Below are positions 6,943 to 14,601 of a DNA stretch of 25,199 nt, one piece after another. Origin of the DNA: CAYQUV01 sp964421005 (lineage in GTDB: Bacteria > Patescibacteriota > Minisyncoccia > Minisyncoccales > CG1-02-41-26); contig CAYQUV010000008.1 in the NCBI GenBank assembly GCA_964421005.1, positions 1 through 25,199 on the forward strand, read 5' to 3'. Under the pieces are notes generated by a model. The model saw only the letters and a program-made list of their open reading frames with translations. It was not told the origin of the DNA and ran no database searches. Both the position numbers and the translations under genes were made by a program. How positions within the stretch are numbered: the first letter of the stretch is position 1; each line of letters starts with the position of its first letter.

Positions 6943-8062
6943 AAATTCTCTTTTAGCCACTGGCTCTTTGATTGGAACTATAATCGGAGCAGGTGTTTTT
7001 GGAATTCCTTACGTAATAGCAAAAAGCGGCGTTTTTGTCTCTCTTTTTTATTTTTTAATTTTAGGTTTTATTGTTCTCTTTCTGCATCTCTTTTTTGGAG
7101 AGATTGTTCTGCGTTCAGGAGAAAAACACCGTTTGGTTGGTTATACCGAGAAATACTTGGGCAAGAAAGCTAAGATTTTAGTTACTCTTTCTGTAATTCT
7201 GGGGACAATCGGTGCCCTTTTAGCTTATATTATTTTGGGTGGGAAATTTTTAAAGATTGTTCTTCCTTTCTCTTTTTCTGTTTTCCAATTCACCTTGATA
7301 TTATGGGCAGGTTTGTCTTTTTTTGTTTTTTTGGGAATTAGGTCTATTGCTCCTTTTGAACTCTTAATGAACATTGGCCTTTTTGGGGCGTTTATGCTAA
7401 TTTTTATTTTTTGCTTTCCAAAAATTGAAACTTCTAATTTTCTCTCTTTCAATAAAACTTATTTGTTTTTGCCTTTTGGAATTTTTCTTTTCAGTTTAAT
7501 CGGCTGGAACGCTGTGCCCGAGATTGAAGGGATTTTAACTAAAAAAGCCAGCCTTAAAAAAGTAATCTTATATTCTATAATAATTTCAACTATTTTTTAT
7601 TTTCTTTTCGGTTTAATTGTAAGCGGAGTAACAGGTTCTCAGACTACCAAAGAGCCATTCTCCGGCCTTTTGCCTTTTTTGGGGAATAAAATCATTGTTT
7701 TGGGAGGGATTTTTGGCTTGCTGGCCGTTTCAACTTCTTTTCTGGTTCTGGCAAATTATCTCAAGAACACTTTATTTCTTGATTATCATTTACCCTATCT
7801 TCTCTCCTTTCTTTTAGCCGTTTTTTTGCCTTTGAGTTTGTTTTTGGCCGGCATCAGAGAGTTTATTCCCGTTATTGCCTTTGTTGGAACTTTTGTCGGT
7901 TTAATAGAAGGAGTGGTTATTAGTTTGATTTATAAAAAGGCGAAGAAAATTAAAGAAAGAACGCCGGCATACATTTTGAAGGTTCCTGATTTTCTGATTT
8001 ACCTTACAATAGTTATTTTGATTTTGGGAACCTTAAGCCAGATTATTTATTACTTCGGTTAA
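6932..8062 (+). CDS. Amino acid permease (aromatic amino acid permease-like)
   Basis: A 376-residue polytopic transporter with about 11 hydrophobic helices. The N-terminus carries the helix-1 signature of the APC superfamily, GSLIGTIIGAGVFGIPYV (about residues 10-27), with the glycine-rich unwound segment that binds the substrate amino group. The overall pattern resembles the tryptophan/tyrosine permease group. The substrate cannot be assigned; amino acid import would fit a host-dependent organism. The ATG at 6932 has a near-perfect SD AGGAGGG (6920-6926), which decides it over an upstream TTG at 6908. It overlaps the mgtC-like gene by 11 nt and its TAA is followed 3 nt later by the pgeF start, so the three genes form one translationally coupled unit. 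Confidence 0.85.
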   Translation: MKGKNSLLATGSLIGTIIGAGVFGIPYVIAKSGVFVSLFYFLILGFIVLFLHLFFGEIVLRSGEKHRLVGYTEKYLGKKAKILVTLSVILGTIGALLAYIILGGKFLKIVLPFSFSVFQFTLILWAGLSFFVFLGIRSIAPFELLMNIGLFGAFMLIFIFCFPKIETSNFLSFNKTYLFLPFGIFLFSLIGWNAVPEIEGILTKKASLKKVILYSIIISTIFYFLFGLIVSGVTGSQTTKEPFSGLLPFLGNKIIVLGGIFGLLAVSTSFLVLANYLKNTLFLDYHLPYLLSFLLAVFLPLSLFLAGIREFIPVIAFVGTFVGLIEGVVISLIYKKAKKIKERTPAYILKVPDFLIYLTIVILILGTLSQIIYYFG

Positions 8063-8065
8063 TTG

Positions 8066-8821
8066 ATGTTTTTTTTCAGACATCTTAAAAAACAAAAGAA
8101 ATTAATCCACGGCATTCTGGAGAGAAAAGAAGGGGTTGTTAACCCTTTTTCCTGCCGGGAGAGCGAGGAAAATATTTTAAAAGCATTAGACAAATCGGGT
8201 TTTGAAAATTATCGGGTTGATGATTTGATTTTTGCTGAGCAGGTCCACAGCAATAATGTTTATTTATGTCCTCCCGGCGTTGGGGGCTATGTCAAACTTA
8301 AAACAGACGGATTAATCAGTCGGACTCCCGGCAAGATTCTTGTCATCAAAACAGCCGATTGTGTTCCTATTTTAATTTATAACCCAGAACAAGAACAGGT
8401 TGGGGCAATTCACGCCGGGCGAGAAGGTTTAATGAAGGGAATTATTGAAGAAACATTTAAATTTTTTACTCCTTCTTCTTCAATTGTCGGAATCGGTCCT
8501 CATATCCGAAAATGTTGCTATTCTTTTAACAAGAAGAAAGAAGCTCCCTTAAATTTCATTTTTCAAGAACCTTGGAAAAAATATCTTCAGGGAAGAAACA
8601 ATAAGTTTTACTTTGATTTGACAAAATTAGCAGAAGATAAACTTTTAAAAGTAGGAGTAAAAAAAGAAAATATTGAAGATTCCGGAATTTGTACTTTCTG
8701 TGAGAGAAAGAGGTTTTATTCAGCCAGAAGATTGGCCGAAGAAAAAGCAAAAGGGCAAAACTTAACCGAGAAAGAAGAAAAATTACCCTGCTTTGGCAGT
8801 TTTATCGGCTTGTTGGCTTAA
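8066..8821 (+). CDS. pgeF: Laccase-domain protein PgeF/YfiH (purine nucleoside phosphorylase-like)
   Basis: A 251-residue cytoplasmic metalloprotein of the multicopper-oxidase-like DUF152 family. Members have been called peptidoglycan editing factor in E. coli, and adenosine/MTA phosphorylase-deaminase in the FAMIN and bacterial YlmD-type work. The three metal/catalytic ligands are visible: H61 in AEQVHSNN, C99 in KTADCVPI and H116 in GAIHAG. The usual HAGWRG reads HAGREG, so the Trp is replaced. GPHIRKCCYSF matches the usual GP.I..CCYEV. The frame opens TTG-ATG directly after the permease stop; I chose the ATG at 8066. It is the last gene of the mgtC/permease unit, and the next promoter lies in its 3' end. 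A nucleoside phosphorylase role would fit apt and mtnP further on. Confidence 0.88.
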   Translation: MFFFRHLKKQKKLIHGILERKEGVVNPFSCRESEENILKALDKSGFENYRVDDLIFAEQVHSNNVYLCPPGVGGYVKLKTDGLISRTPGKILVIKTADCVPILIYNPEQEQVGAIHAGREGLMKGIIEETFKFFTPSSSIVGIGPHIRKCCYSFNKKKEAPLNFIFQEPWKKYLQGRNNKFYFDLTKLAEDKLLKVGVKKENIEDSGICTFCERKRFYSARRLAEEKAKGQNLTEKEEKLPCFGSFIGLLA

Positions 8822-8838
8822 AAAATATAAACTATAAT
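8810..8838 (+). promoter_or_regulatory. Promoter for corA inside the pgeF 3' end
   Basis: TTGTTG (8810-8815), 17 nt, then a perfect TATAAT (8833-8838). The corA ATG at 8852 lies 13 nt beyond the -10 box, so the leader would be at most about 7 nt, with no SD. Confidence 0.5.
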
Positions 8839-8851
8839 TTATTTTGAAAAT

Positions 8852-9766
8852 ATGATTTCAATTTTTCACCGGACAATTAAAGAAAAAAAACTTAAAAAGC
8901 TGAAAGAATTCAAACCGGGAGTTTGGATTGATGTTGTTGATCCCACAGAACCGGAGATAAAACTTCTGGAAAAACTTGGAATAGGTTATTCTTTTGTTGA
9001 AGATGCTATGGACCCTGATGAGCTTCCCAGAGTTGAAAAAGAGAAAAATATTCTTTATCTGATACTTAATCTTCCTAAAACAGAGAAAGGCAAAATTTTG
9101 AATGTCCCTTTTTTAGTCGGCATCGGTAGAGATATTTTCGTAACTATCTCAAAGAAAAAGTTGGATTCCCTTCATCATCTTTTATTCGAACCTCAACTTT
9201 ATACTACTCAAAAAACCAAAAATCTGCTTAGAATCTGTCTTATGATTACCAATCTATATACCAGGGAAATCCGAAGAATCAACAAAGAGATTAATGCCAG
9301 GAAAGTTAGCTTATCAAAACTTAAAGATAAGGATATAATTGTTTTTGTTGAACTGGAAGAAGTATTAAATGAGTTTATTACTTCAATCGTATCTTTGATA
9401 GGTGTTTTTGAAAAAATCCGTTATGGCAAGTATGTCAAAATTTTTGAAAAAGACGAGGAGTTACTTGAAGATTTAATTATTGATTCTCATCAAAGTTTAG
9501 ATATGTGTAAAATCAGCCTCAAAAAAATCACTAATATCAGGGAAGCATACTCAACAATACTAACCAATACTTTAAATAAAGTATTAAAGTTTCTTACTTC
9601 TTTAACTTTGATTATGGGAATACCAACTATTATTGCTTCTTTTTATGGAATGAACGTTAGTTTGCCTTTTCAGGAGAATAATTTTGCTTTCTTTTATGTT
9701 TTTATTTTCACTTTCTTGCTTTGTTTAATTCTTGTATTAATTTTTTATTTCAAGAGATGGCTTTAG
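8852..9766 (+). CDS. corA: CorA-family Mg2+/divalent cation transporter
   Basis: A 304-residue inner-membrane channel protein that normally forms a pentamer. The large N-terminal cytoplasmic alpha/beta domain starts with VWIDVVDPTEPEI and FVEDAMDPDELPRVE, typical of CorA. A long helical stalk (about 125-240) is followed by two transmembrane helices (about 245-263 and 279-299). The selectivity signature YGMNV is intact, with GMN at 266-268 at the mouth of TM1, and the basic KRWL end follows TM2. Mg2+ is the usual substrate, Co2+ or Ni2+ are possible. It heads a tight unit with yjbQ (3 nt gap) and the PEBP-like gene (4 nt gap). The nearby mgtC-like gene hints at two magnesium-related proteins in one neighbourhood. 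Confidence 0.95.
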   Translation: MISIFHRTIKEKKLKKLKEFKPGVWIDVVDPTEPEIKLLEKLGIGYSFVEDAMDPDELPRVEKEKNILYLILNLPKTEKGKILNVPFLVGIGRDIFVTISKKKLDSLHHLLFEPQLYTTQKTKNLLRICLMITNLYTREIRRINKEINARKVSLSKLKDKDIIVFVELEEVLNEFITSIVSLIGVFEKIRYGKYVKIFEKDEELLEDLIIDSHQSLDMCKISLKKITNIREAYSTILTNTLNKVLKFLTSLTLIMGIPTIIASFYGMNVSLPFQENNFAFFYVFIFTFLLCLILVLIFYFKRWL

Positions 9767-9769
9767 AAT

Positions 9770-10174
9770 ATGAAATTCACTTTAAAAACAAAAGGTCATT
9801 ATCATTTTATTGATATTACCTCTCAAGTAGAGAGGGCGGTTGAGAATTCTCAAATAAAAGAAGGAGTAGTTTTGGTTTTTGTCCGGGGTTCAACAGCGGC
9901 TGTAACAACAATGGAATTTGAACAAGGTTTAATTGAAGATATAAAAGGGGCCCTGGAGAAGATAGCCCCGGAAGCCGGTAATTATAAACATCATTTGAAA
10001 TGGGGCGACAAAAATGGGGCGGCTCATATTAAATCATCTTTAATAGGCACGGATTTAAGCATTCCCATAGAAGAAGGTAAACTCGGTTTGGGTACCTGGC
10101 AACAGATTGTTTTGATTGACTTTGACGAAAAAGAAAGAGAAAGAGAAATTATTGTTAAAATAATTAAAGAATAA
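9770..10174 (+). CDS. YjbQ/UPF0047 family protein
   Basis: A 134-residue cytoplasmic protein of the UPF0047 family, annotated in databases as secondary thiamine-phosphate synthase enzyme from weak complementation by E. coli YjbQ; the true role is unknown. Family signatures are clear: FVRGSTAAVTTMEFEQGL, the histidine cluster YKHHLKWGDKNGAAHIKSSL with conserved His and Asp likely to bind a metal, and LGLGTWQQIVLIDFDEKER. The length is normal and the core is complete. The start ATG lies 3 nt after the corA stop, without a clear SD, so translation is probably coupled. I see no other thiamine gene nearby, so the thiamine link is not supported by context. Confidence 0.9.
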   Translation: MKFTLKTKGHYHFIDITSQVERAVENSQIKEGVVLVFVRGSTAAVTTMEFEQGLIEDIKGALEKIAPEAGNYKHHLKWGDKNGAAHIKSSLIGTDLSIPIEEGKLGLGTWQQIVLIDFDEKEREREIIVKIIKE

Positions 10175-10178
10175 ATAT

Positions 10179-10787
10179 ATGCCAAAACAAATTGTTGTAA
10201 TTTTAATTGCCTTTTTTATAATCGGAGGAATATTTTTGTACCTTTTTCAAAGGTCGGAGGAAAAAAAATCTGTTCAACCAGAAATTAAGACACTCTCGGG
10301 AGAGGAAACAGGGAAAGATCTTTCAGCCGAGGGTGAAATTAAAAATATGAAAATTGAAAGTTCTGCTTTCCGTCAAAACGAAGCTATTCCGTCAAAATAT
10401 ACCTGCGATGGAGAAAACGTTAATCCTCCATTGAAATTCAGCCGAGTTCCCGAAGATGCCAAGAGTTTGGTCTTAATTGTTGATGACCCTGACGCGCCTT
10501 CAGGCACCTGGGTTCACTGGACAGTTTGGAATATAGCTCCCCGAACCGAAGGAATTGGAGAAAACGATGTACCTCAAGGAGCAGTTGAGGGTTTGACCGA
10601 TTTCGGCAAACCCGGTTACGGCGGTCCCTGTCCGCCGTCCGGCACTCATCGCTATTTCTTCAAAGTTTTTGCTTTGGATATTACTTTGGACCTTGATTCT
10701 TCAGCAAAAATAGAAGAACTTGAAAAAGCAATGGAGGGCCATATTCTGGCTAAAGACGAGTTAATCGGTTTGTATCAAAGACAATAA
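10179..10787 (+). CDS. Membrane-anchored YbhB/YbcL-type PEBP (Raf kinase inhibitor-like) protein
   Basis: A 202-residue protein. An N-terminal hydrophobic segment (about 5-24) is followed by a Lys/Glu-rich linker to about residue 58 and then a complete phosphatidylethanolamine-binding domain. The anion-pocket motifs are visible: LVLIVDDPDAPSGTWVHWTVWNI (quoted in part: DDPDAPSGTWVHW) and YGGPCPPSGTHRYFF. The segment lacks a lipobox Cys and a clear AxA cleavage site, so I read it as an anchored protein facing the outside of the membrane. Bacterial members have no agreed function; ligand binding or inhibition of enzymes is suggested from eukaryotic homologues. It begins 4 nt after yjbQ and ends 21 nt before the endonuclease Q gene. 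Confidence 0.9.
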   Translation: MPKQIVVILIAFFIIGGIFLYLFQRSEEKKSVQPEIKTLSGEETGKDLSAEGEIKNMKIESSAFRQNEAIPSKYTCDGENVNPPLKFSRVPEDAKSLVLIVDDPDAPSGTWVHWTVWNIAPRTEGIGENDVPQGAVEGLTDFGKPGYGGPCPPSGTHRYFFKVFALDITLDLDSSAKIEELEKAMEGHILAKDELIGLYQRQ

Positions 10788-10808
10788 AGTTAGCTTAATT
10801 ATAAGAAT

Positions 10809-12098
10809 ATGAAATTCATCGCTGATTTTCATATTCATTCTAAATACTCAAGAGCCACCTCGCCTCAGATGGATTTGGAACATCTTAGTGATGTTGCCAA
10901 AATCAAAGGGATTAAAGTTTTGGGAACGGGCGATTTTACTCATCCTCTTTGGTTTCAAAATTTGAAAGATAAATTAACTCCTGCTGAACCGGGACTTTTC
11001 AAATTTAAAAATGACCATGGAATCGACCATAAGACTGGGTTAAAAACTGAACAAGGAGAAACGCGTTTTATTTTGACTTCGGAAATAAGTTGTATTTATT
11101 CAAAGAACAACAGAGTCAGAAAAATTCATATTATAGTTTTTGCTCCTGATTTTGAAACTGTTGAAAAAATTAACGCCCAGCTCGGCTGGATTGGCAACTT
11201 GAAATCAGACGGCCGGCCGATTTTGGGTTTGGATGCCAAAGAATTAGCGAAAATTATTTTGAATATTTCTGAAAATTGTCTGATAGTTCCAGCACATCTG
11301 ATGACTCCCTGGTTCTCTTTGTTTGGGTCGCGGTCTGGATTTGATTCTTTAGAGGAGTGTTTTGAGGATTATTCGAAATATATCTTCGCTGGAGAAACAG
11401 GCCTTTCTGCTGACCCTAAAATGCTTTGGCGAATGCCGGATAGCAGAAAAATTACTTTAATAAGCAACAGCGATGCTCACTCTCCGCAAAAAATTGGCAG
11501 GGAAGCGAATGTTTTTGACACTGAATTAAGTTACCGGGGAATAGTTGAAACAATAAAACAAAAAAATCCGAAAAAATTTCTCTATACAATTGAATTCTTT
11601 CCGGAAGAAGGAAAATATCATTATGATGGCCACAGGAATTGTAATCTAAGTTTATCTCCCAAAGAAACAAAAAAATATAACGGTATCTGCCCCCATTGCG
11701 GAAAGCCTCTGACTGTCGGGGTTTTAAATCGGGTTGAAAAATTAGCCGACAAAGACGAAGGTTTTAGGCCGGAAAAAGCAATAGATTTTAAAAGTTTAAT
11801 TCCTTTAGAAGAGATAATCGCTGAATCTTTGGGAATAGGAGTAGGTAGCAGAGAAGTTAGAAGAGAATATCAAAATCTTATCAAGAAATTCGGCTCAGAA
11901 TTTAATATTTTGCTTGATATTGCTCTATCTGATTTGAAATCAGAAACCTTGCCTGAAATTAAAGAAGCTATCTCAAGGGTCAGAGAAGGGAAGGTGAGCG
12001 TGGAACCGGGCTACGACGGCGTTTATGGAAAAATCAAGATATTTTCCGAAACAGAAGATAAGAAAAAGATTTCCGGTCAAAGATCTTTGTTTCAATAA
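10809..12098 (+). CDS. Endonuclease Q family DNA repair nuclease (PHP domain)
   Basis: A 429-residue PHP-domain protein matching endonuclease Q, which in Thermococcales and some bacilli cuts DNA 5' to uracil, hypoxanthine, xanthine and abasic sites. Metal ligands of the PHP centre are visible: DFHIHSKYS (H8, H10), TGDFTHP (D42, H45), SEIS (E92), KIHII (H107), PAHLMTPWFS (H163) and NSDAHS (D222, H224). A zinc-ribbon-like part follows with C278 and CPHC (C294, C297). The C-terminal half includes the LGIGVGSREV and EPGYDGVYGKI segments. The last residues, QRSLFQ (424-429), look like a sliding-clamp-binding peptide. The protein is complete. It sits 21 nt after the PEBP gene and is probably read with it. 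Confidence 0.88.
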   Translation: MKFIADFHIHSKYSRATSPQMDLEHLSDVAKIKGIKVLGTGDFTHPLWFQNLKDKLTPAEPGLFKFKNDHGIDHKTGLKTEQGETRFILTSEISCIYSKNNRVRKIHIIVFAPDFETVEKINAQLGWIGNLKSDGRPILGLDAKELAKIILNISENCLIVPAHLMTPWFSLFGSRSGFDSLEECFEDYSKYIFAGETGLSADPKMLWRMPDSRKITLISNSDAHSPQKIGREANVFDTELSYRGIVETIKQKNPKKFLYTIEFFPEEGKYHYDGHRNCNLSLSPKETKKYNGICPHCGKPLTVGVLNRVEKLADKDEGFRPEKAIDFKSLIPLEEIIAESLGIGVGSREVRREYQNLIKKFGSEFNILLDIALSDLKSETLPEIKEAISRVREGKVSVEPGYDGVYGKIKIFSETEDKKKISGQRSLFQ

Positions 12099-12125
12099 AA
12101 TCACCCTGAGCATTTAAATAAATAT

Positions 12126-12305
12126 ATGGGAACATTAGGATTAAAAGAATGGCTTCTCTTTAGTATTCCCTCTCTTTTAATGGGTATAGGATTAGGATTG
12201 AGTTTTTCCGAAAATTTCAATTTCATCTTTTTCTCTTCCTGTTTCTTTCTCTTGGGAGTTATTTTGGAGATTCCTGTTCTCTGGCTGATTTACAAACATA
12301 AATAA
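12126..12305 (+). CDS. Small two-helix membrane protein, unknown
   Basis: A 59-residue reading frame from ATG 12126 to TAA 12303-12305, below the usual length cut-off. The sequence begins MGTLGLKEWLLFSIPSLLM. It has two hydrophobic helices: about residues 9-27 and 32-54, joined by a short SFSENFN turn, and a basic YKHK end that should lie inside. There is no recognisable SD. It fits exactly between the endonuclease Q stop (27 nt before) and the MTH938-like gene (13 nt after) on the same strand, which supports it as real. It could be a small membrane subunit or a stress peptide; the sequence alone gives no function. Confidence 0.6.
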   Translation: MGTLGLKEWLLFSIPSLLMGIGLGLSFSENFNFIFFSSCFFLLGVILEIPVLWLIYKHK

Positions 12306-12318
12306 AAATCCAGGAAAA

Positions 12319-12681
12319 ATGATTGAAGAATATCGTTTCGGAACGATAACAATTAATGGCAAAACCTATACTCGCGATGTTGAAGTTCGCTGGACAGGCG
12401 AGGTTTTAGATTGGTGGAGAAAAGAAAGTCATTTGTTTGATTTGGAGGATATTAAAAGAGCCCTGGCTCAGAACCCGGAGGTCATTGTTTTCGGTATCGG
12501 AGCCTACGGCATGGCCCGGGTTTCAGAAGAAGCAAAAACGGAGATTAAAAATAGAGGAATCCAGTTAATAATTGACAAGACCGAAGAAGCAATCAAAACT
12601 TTCAATGTTATTAAAGAAGAATCCGAAGAAGAAGAGGGAAAATGTGCCAAAGTAATTGGCCTTTTTCATCTTACCTGTTAA
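12319..12681 (+). CDS. MTH938/NDUFAF3-like (DUF498) domain protein
   Basis: A 120-residue cytoplasmic protein with the MTH938 alpha/beta fold pattern. The start IEEYRFGTITINGKTYTRDVEV is the usual opening (FG.I.I.G..Y..DV), W residues follow in VRWTGEVLDWWRKESH, then VIVFGIGAYGMARVSEE (the GxG loop after a beta strand) and the closing GIQLIIDKTEEAIKTFN. Eukaryotic relatives are NDUFAF3, a complex I assembly factor, and AAMDC; bacterial and archaeal members have no proven role. The C-terminus has a Glu-rich tail and two Cys (about 109 and 120). AGGA sits close to the ATG at 12319. The gene ends the plus-strand run that starts at corA. Confidence 0.8.
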   Translation: MIEEYRFGTITINGKTYTRDVEVRWTGEVLDWWRKESHLFDLEDIKRALAQNPEVIVFGIGAYGMARVSEEAKTEIKNRGIQLIIDKTEEAIKTFNVIKEESEEEEGKCAKVIGLFHLTC

Positions 12682-12834
12682 CATCTTTGGTTTTTTAATC
12701 TTTTTGATTTTATAAGTTCTTTGTCTTGCCGTTAATTGAAAAAGAAAAGAACGGCTGATATAAGTGAAGTACTGCCGAATGAATTTGGTGATTTTCTTGC
12801 CCGATATTTTATAAAAAACCATAGAAATAAAAAT

Positions 12835-13356
12835 ATGAATCTTAATTCTTTAAAAGAAAAGGTTCGTTCTATTCCTGATTGGCCTCAAAAAGGAGTAATT
12901 TTTCGCGATATTACTCCTATTTTAGAAGACAAAAAACTTTTCCGTTTTTTGATAGAAGAACTGGCACGGTCATACAAAGATAAAAAAATTGATAAAATTG
13001 TCGGTATTGACGCCAGAGGGTTTATAATGGCAGCAGCTTTGGCTTACAAATTAAAAACTGGTCTGGCAATTGTCAGAAAAAAAGGGAAGTTGCCCTGGAA
13101 GACCGTTAGTAAGAAATATACTTTAGAATACGCTGCTCAGACTTTGGAGATGCACCGGGATGCGATAAATCCCGGAGAAAAAATCTTGCTGGTTGATGAT
13201 GTTTTAGCAACCGGGGGAACAATGGCTGCCACTTCTAATATAGTCAAGAAACTTGGGGGCAGGATTGTTGGCATTTTGTTTTTTATTGAACTCAAAGATT
13301 TGAAAGGAAGAAAAAAACTTAAAAGATATAAATTGAAATCTTTAATAAAATTTTAA
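12835..13356 (+). CDS. apt: Adenine phosphoribosyltransferase
   Basis: Converts adenine and PRPP to AMP and pyrophosphate in purine salvage. From the ATG at 12835 the protein has 173 residues, the normal APRT length, and opens with LNSLKEKVRSIPDWPQKGVIFRDITP in part: the PDWPQKGVIFRDITP string is the APRT adenine-binding region. VGIDARGFI follows and then the PRPP-binding loop ILLVDDVLATGGTMAA. An in-frame TTG at 12736 would add 33 residues with no family match, so I reject it. The product AMP step links to mtnP, which releases adenine from methylthioadenosine 231 nt downstream. PRPP must come from elsewhere, since the PRPP synthetase copy in this window is broken. Confidence 0.95.
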   Translation: MNLNSLKEKVRSIPDWPQKGVIFRDITPILEDKKLFRFLIEELARSYKDKKIDKIVGIDARGFIMAAALAYKLKTGLAIVRKKGKLPWKTVSKKYTLEYAAQTLEMHRDAINPGEKILLVDDVLATGGTMAATSNIVKKLGGRIVGILFFIELKDLKGRKKLKRYKLKSLIKF

Positions 13357-13587
13357 TCTATGCCATCAAAATTAAATCCGTCAAAAAAGCGGAATATATA
13401 TGCTGAATTTGGCTTATTGGAGAAGATTTTGTTAAGCGCTACCATGCAACAATGTCAACGGGTGGAGAAATGTAAGGTTTTTTAGAAATTATTTGAAGTT
13501 TTGGAGATGTCTTTTTCAAAATATCGCCCGGTTTGTATTTTTTTGTCTCACTATTGCTTTAGAAAATTTAAAAAATAAGTTAAATTT
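13357..13587 (+). other. Gap between apt and mtnP; one doubtful 41-codon ORF
   Basis: This 231-nt gap is long for this compact window. It holds an open frame from ATG 13360 to TAG 13483-13485 (41 residues, starting MPSKLNPSKKRNIYAE), only 3 nt after apt, and a second short frame near 13508-13578. Neither has an SD or a family match that I recognise. Their basic and Cys-containing composition could reflect a decayed gene, but I cannot name it. No strong promoter or terminator is seen. Confidence 0.25.
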
Positions 13588-14379
13588 ATGAAAGCAGAAA
13601 TTGGTATAATCGGCGGCTCGGGATTTTATCAATTTTTAAAAGGTAAGGAAGTTTCTGTTCGAACACCCTATGGCAAACCATCGGATAAAATTTTGCTATC
13701 CCAATATCAAGGCAGAAAAATTGCTTTTTTGCCCCGCCATGGAAAAAGGCATCAATATCCTCCTCACAAAATAAATTACCGAGCGAATTTATATGCTTTC
13801 AAAAAATTAGGAATTGAAAGCATTGTTGCTCCTTGTGCTGCAGGTTCTCTCCGAGCAAAAATTAAACCGGGTGATTTTGTTATTTGCGATCAGTTTATTG
13901 ATAGAACAAAAAGAAGAGAAGACACTTTTTTTAACGGTCCGAAAGTAGCCCATATTTCAACTGCCCAACCTTATTGCCCTGAATTAAGGAAATTAGCCAT
14001 TAGATCTTCTCAAAAATTAAAAATCCCCTTTCATAAAAAAGGAACTGTTATTGTTATTGAAGGACCAAGATTTTCAACGAAAGCAGAATCAAATTTTTTC
14101 TCAAAAATCGGAGAGGTAATTAATATGACCCAATATCCTGAAGTTGTTTTGGCGCGTGAACTTGAAATGTGTTATTTGAATATTTCTTTGATTACCGACT
14201 ATGATGTTGGTTTGAAAGAGAGAAAAGATATTAAACCAGTTACAACTCAAGAGGTTCTAAGAATTTTTAAAGAAAATAATAAAAAAGTTAAAAATTTGAT
14301 TTTGGAAATAATAAAAGGCATACCCAAGACTCGAGTTTGCTCTTGTAAAAATACTCTAGAACAAGCTTTTGTAAATTAG
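13588..14379 (+). CDS. mtnP: S-methyl-5'-thioadenosine phosphorylase (PNP/MTAP family)
   Basis: Phosphorolyses methylthioadenosine, the by-product of polyamine synthesis and other SAM reactions, to adenine and methylthioribose-1-phosphate. It has 263 residues. Motifs: GIIGGSGFY with the phosphate-binding GGSG (residues 8-11), FLPRHGKRHQYPPHKINYRANLY in part (RHG..H..PPHKINYRAN is the MTAP/PNP class II signature), APCAAGSL, and INMTQYPEVVLARELEM, where the usual form is GMT..PE..LAREAE. These separate it from the class I trimeric nucleoside phosphorylases. A role on adenosine or inosine is possible since specificity within the family varies. Adenine released here is the substrate of apt just upstream. 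No SD precedes the ATG. Confidence 0.92.
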   Translation: MKAEIGIIGGSGFYQFLKGKEVSVRTPYGKPSDKILLSQYQGRKIAFLPRHGKRHQYPPHKINYRANLYAFKKLGIESIVAPCAAGSLRAKIKPGDFVICDQFIDRTKRREDTFFNGPKVAHISTAQPYCPELRKLAIRSSQKLKIPFHKKGTVIVIEGPRFSTKAESNFFSKIGEVINMTQYPEVVLARELEMCYLNISLITDYDVGLKERKDIKPVTTQEVLRIFKENNKKVKNLILEIIKGIPKTRVCSCKNTLEQAFVN

Positions 14380-14507
14380 TTATGAAAGCATTTAGTAAAG
14401 TTAAGAAATTGGAGTGAAAAGAGTTGTTGCTAACTGAAAATTTCGCAACCATCTTAAAAGCCGTTTTCGGAAATAATAAAATTTATTAGCAATTAATTAG
14501 AAAAGTT

Positions 14508-14529
14508 CTTGCTTTTTGAACAAAGCGAG
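14508..14529. other. Hairpin between convergent mtnP and rtcA
   Basis: CTTGCTTT (14508-14515) pairs with AAAGCGAG (14522-14529), 8 bp with one G-U, loop of 6. On the minus strand it is followed by AACTTTTCT, so it may be a weak terminator for rtcA. The rest of 14380-14601 holds nothing else I can identify. Confidence 0.3.
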
Positions 14530-14601
14530 AGGCTTGAAAATGTTTAAACTTTTAGATTTTTTAAGAAAACCGAAATAAAATTTTAAGGAAGCGAAAAGGT
14601 T

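Noticed and set aside
12106..12118. Possible second copy of the rtcA palindrome (CCCTGAGCA)
   Set aside because: Only one half-site is present, with no matching CGAAGGG arm nearby.
12736..12834. TTG start extending APRT by 33 residues
   Set aside because: The extension has no family similarity, and ATG 12835 gives the normal APRT length.
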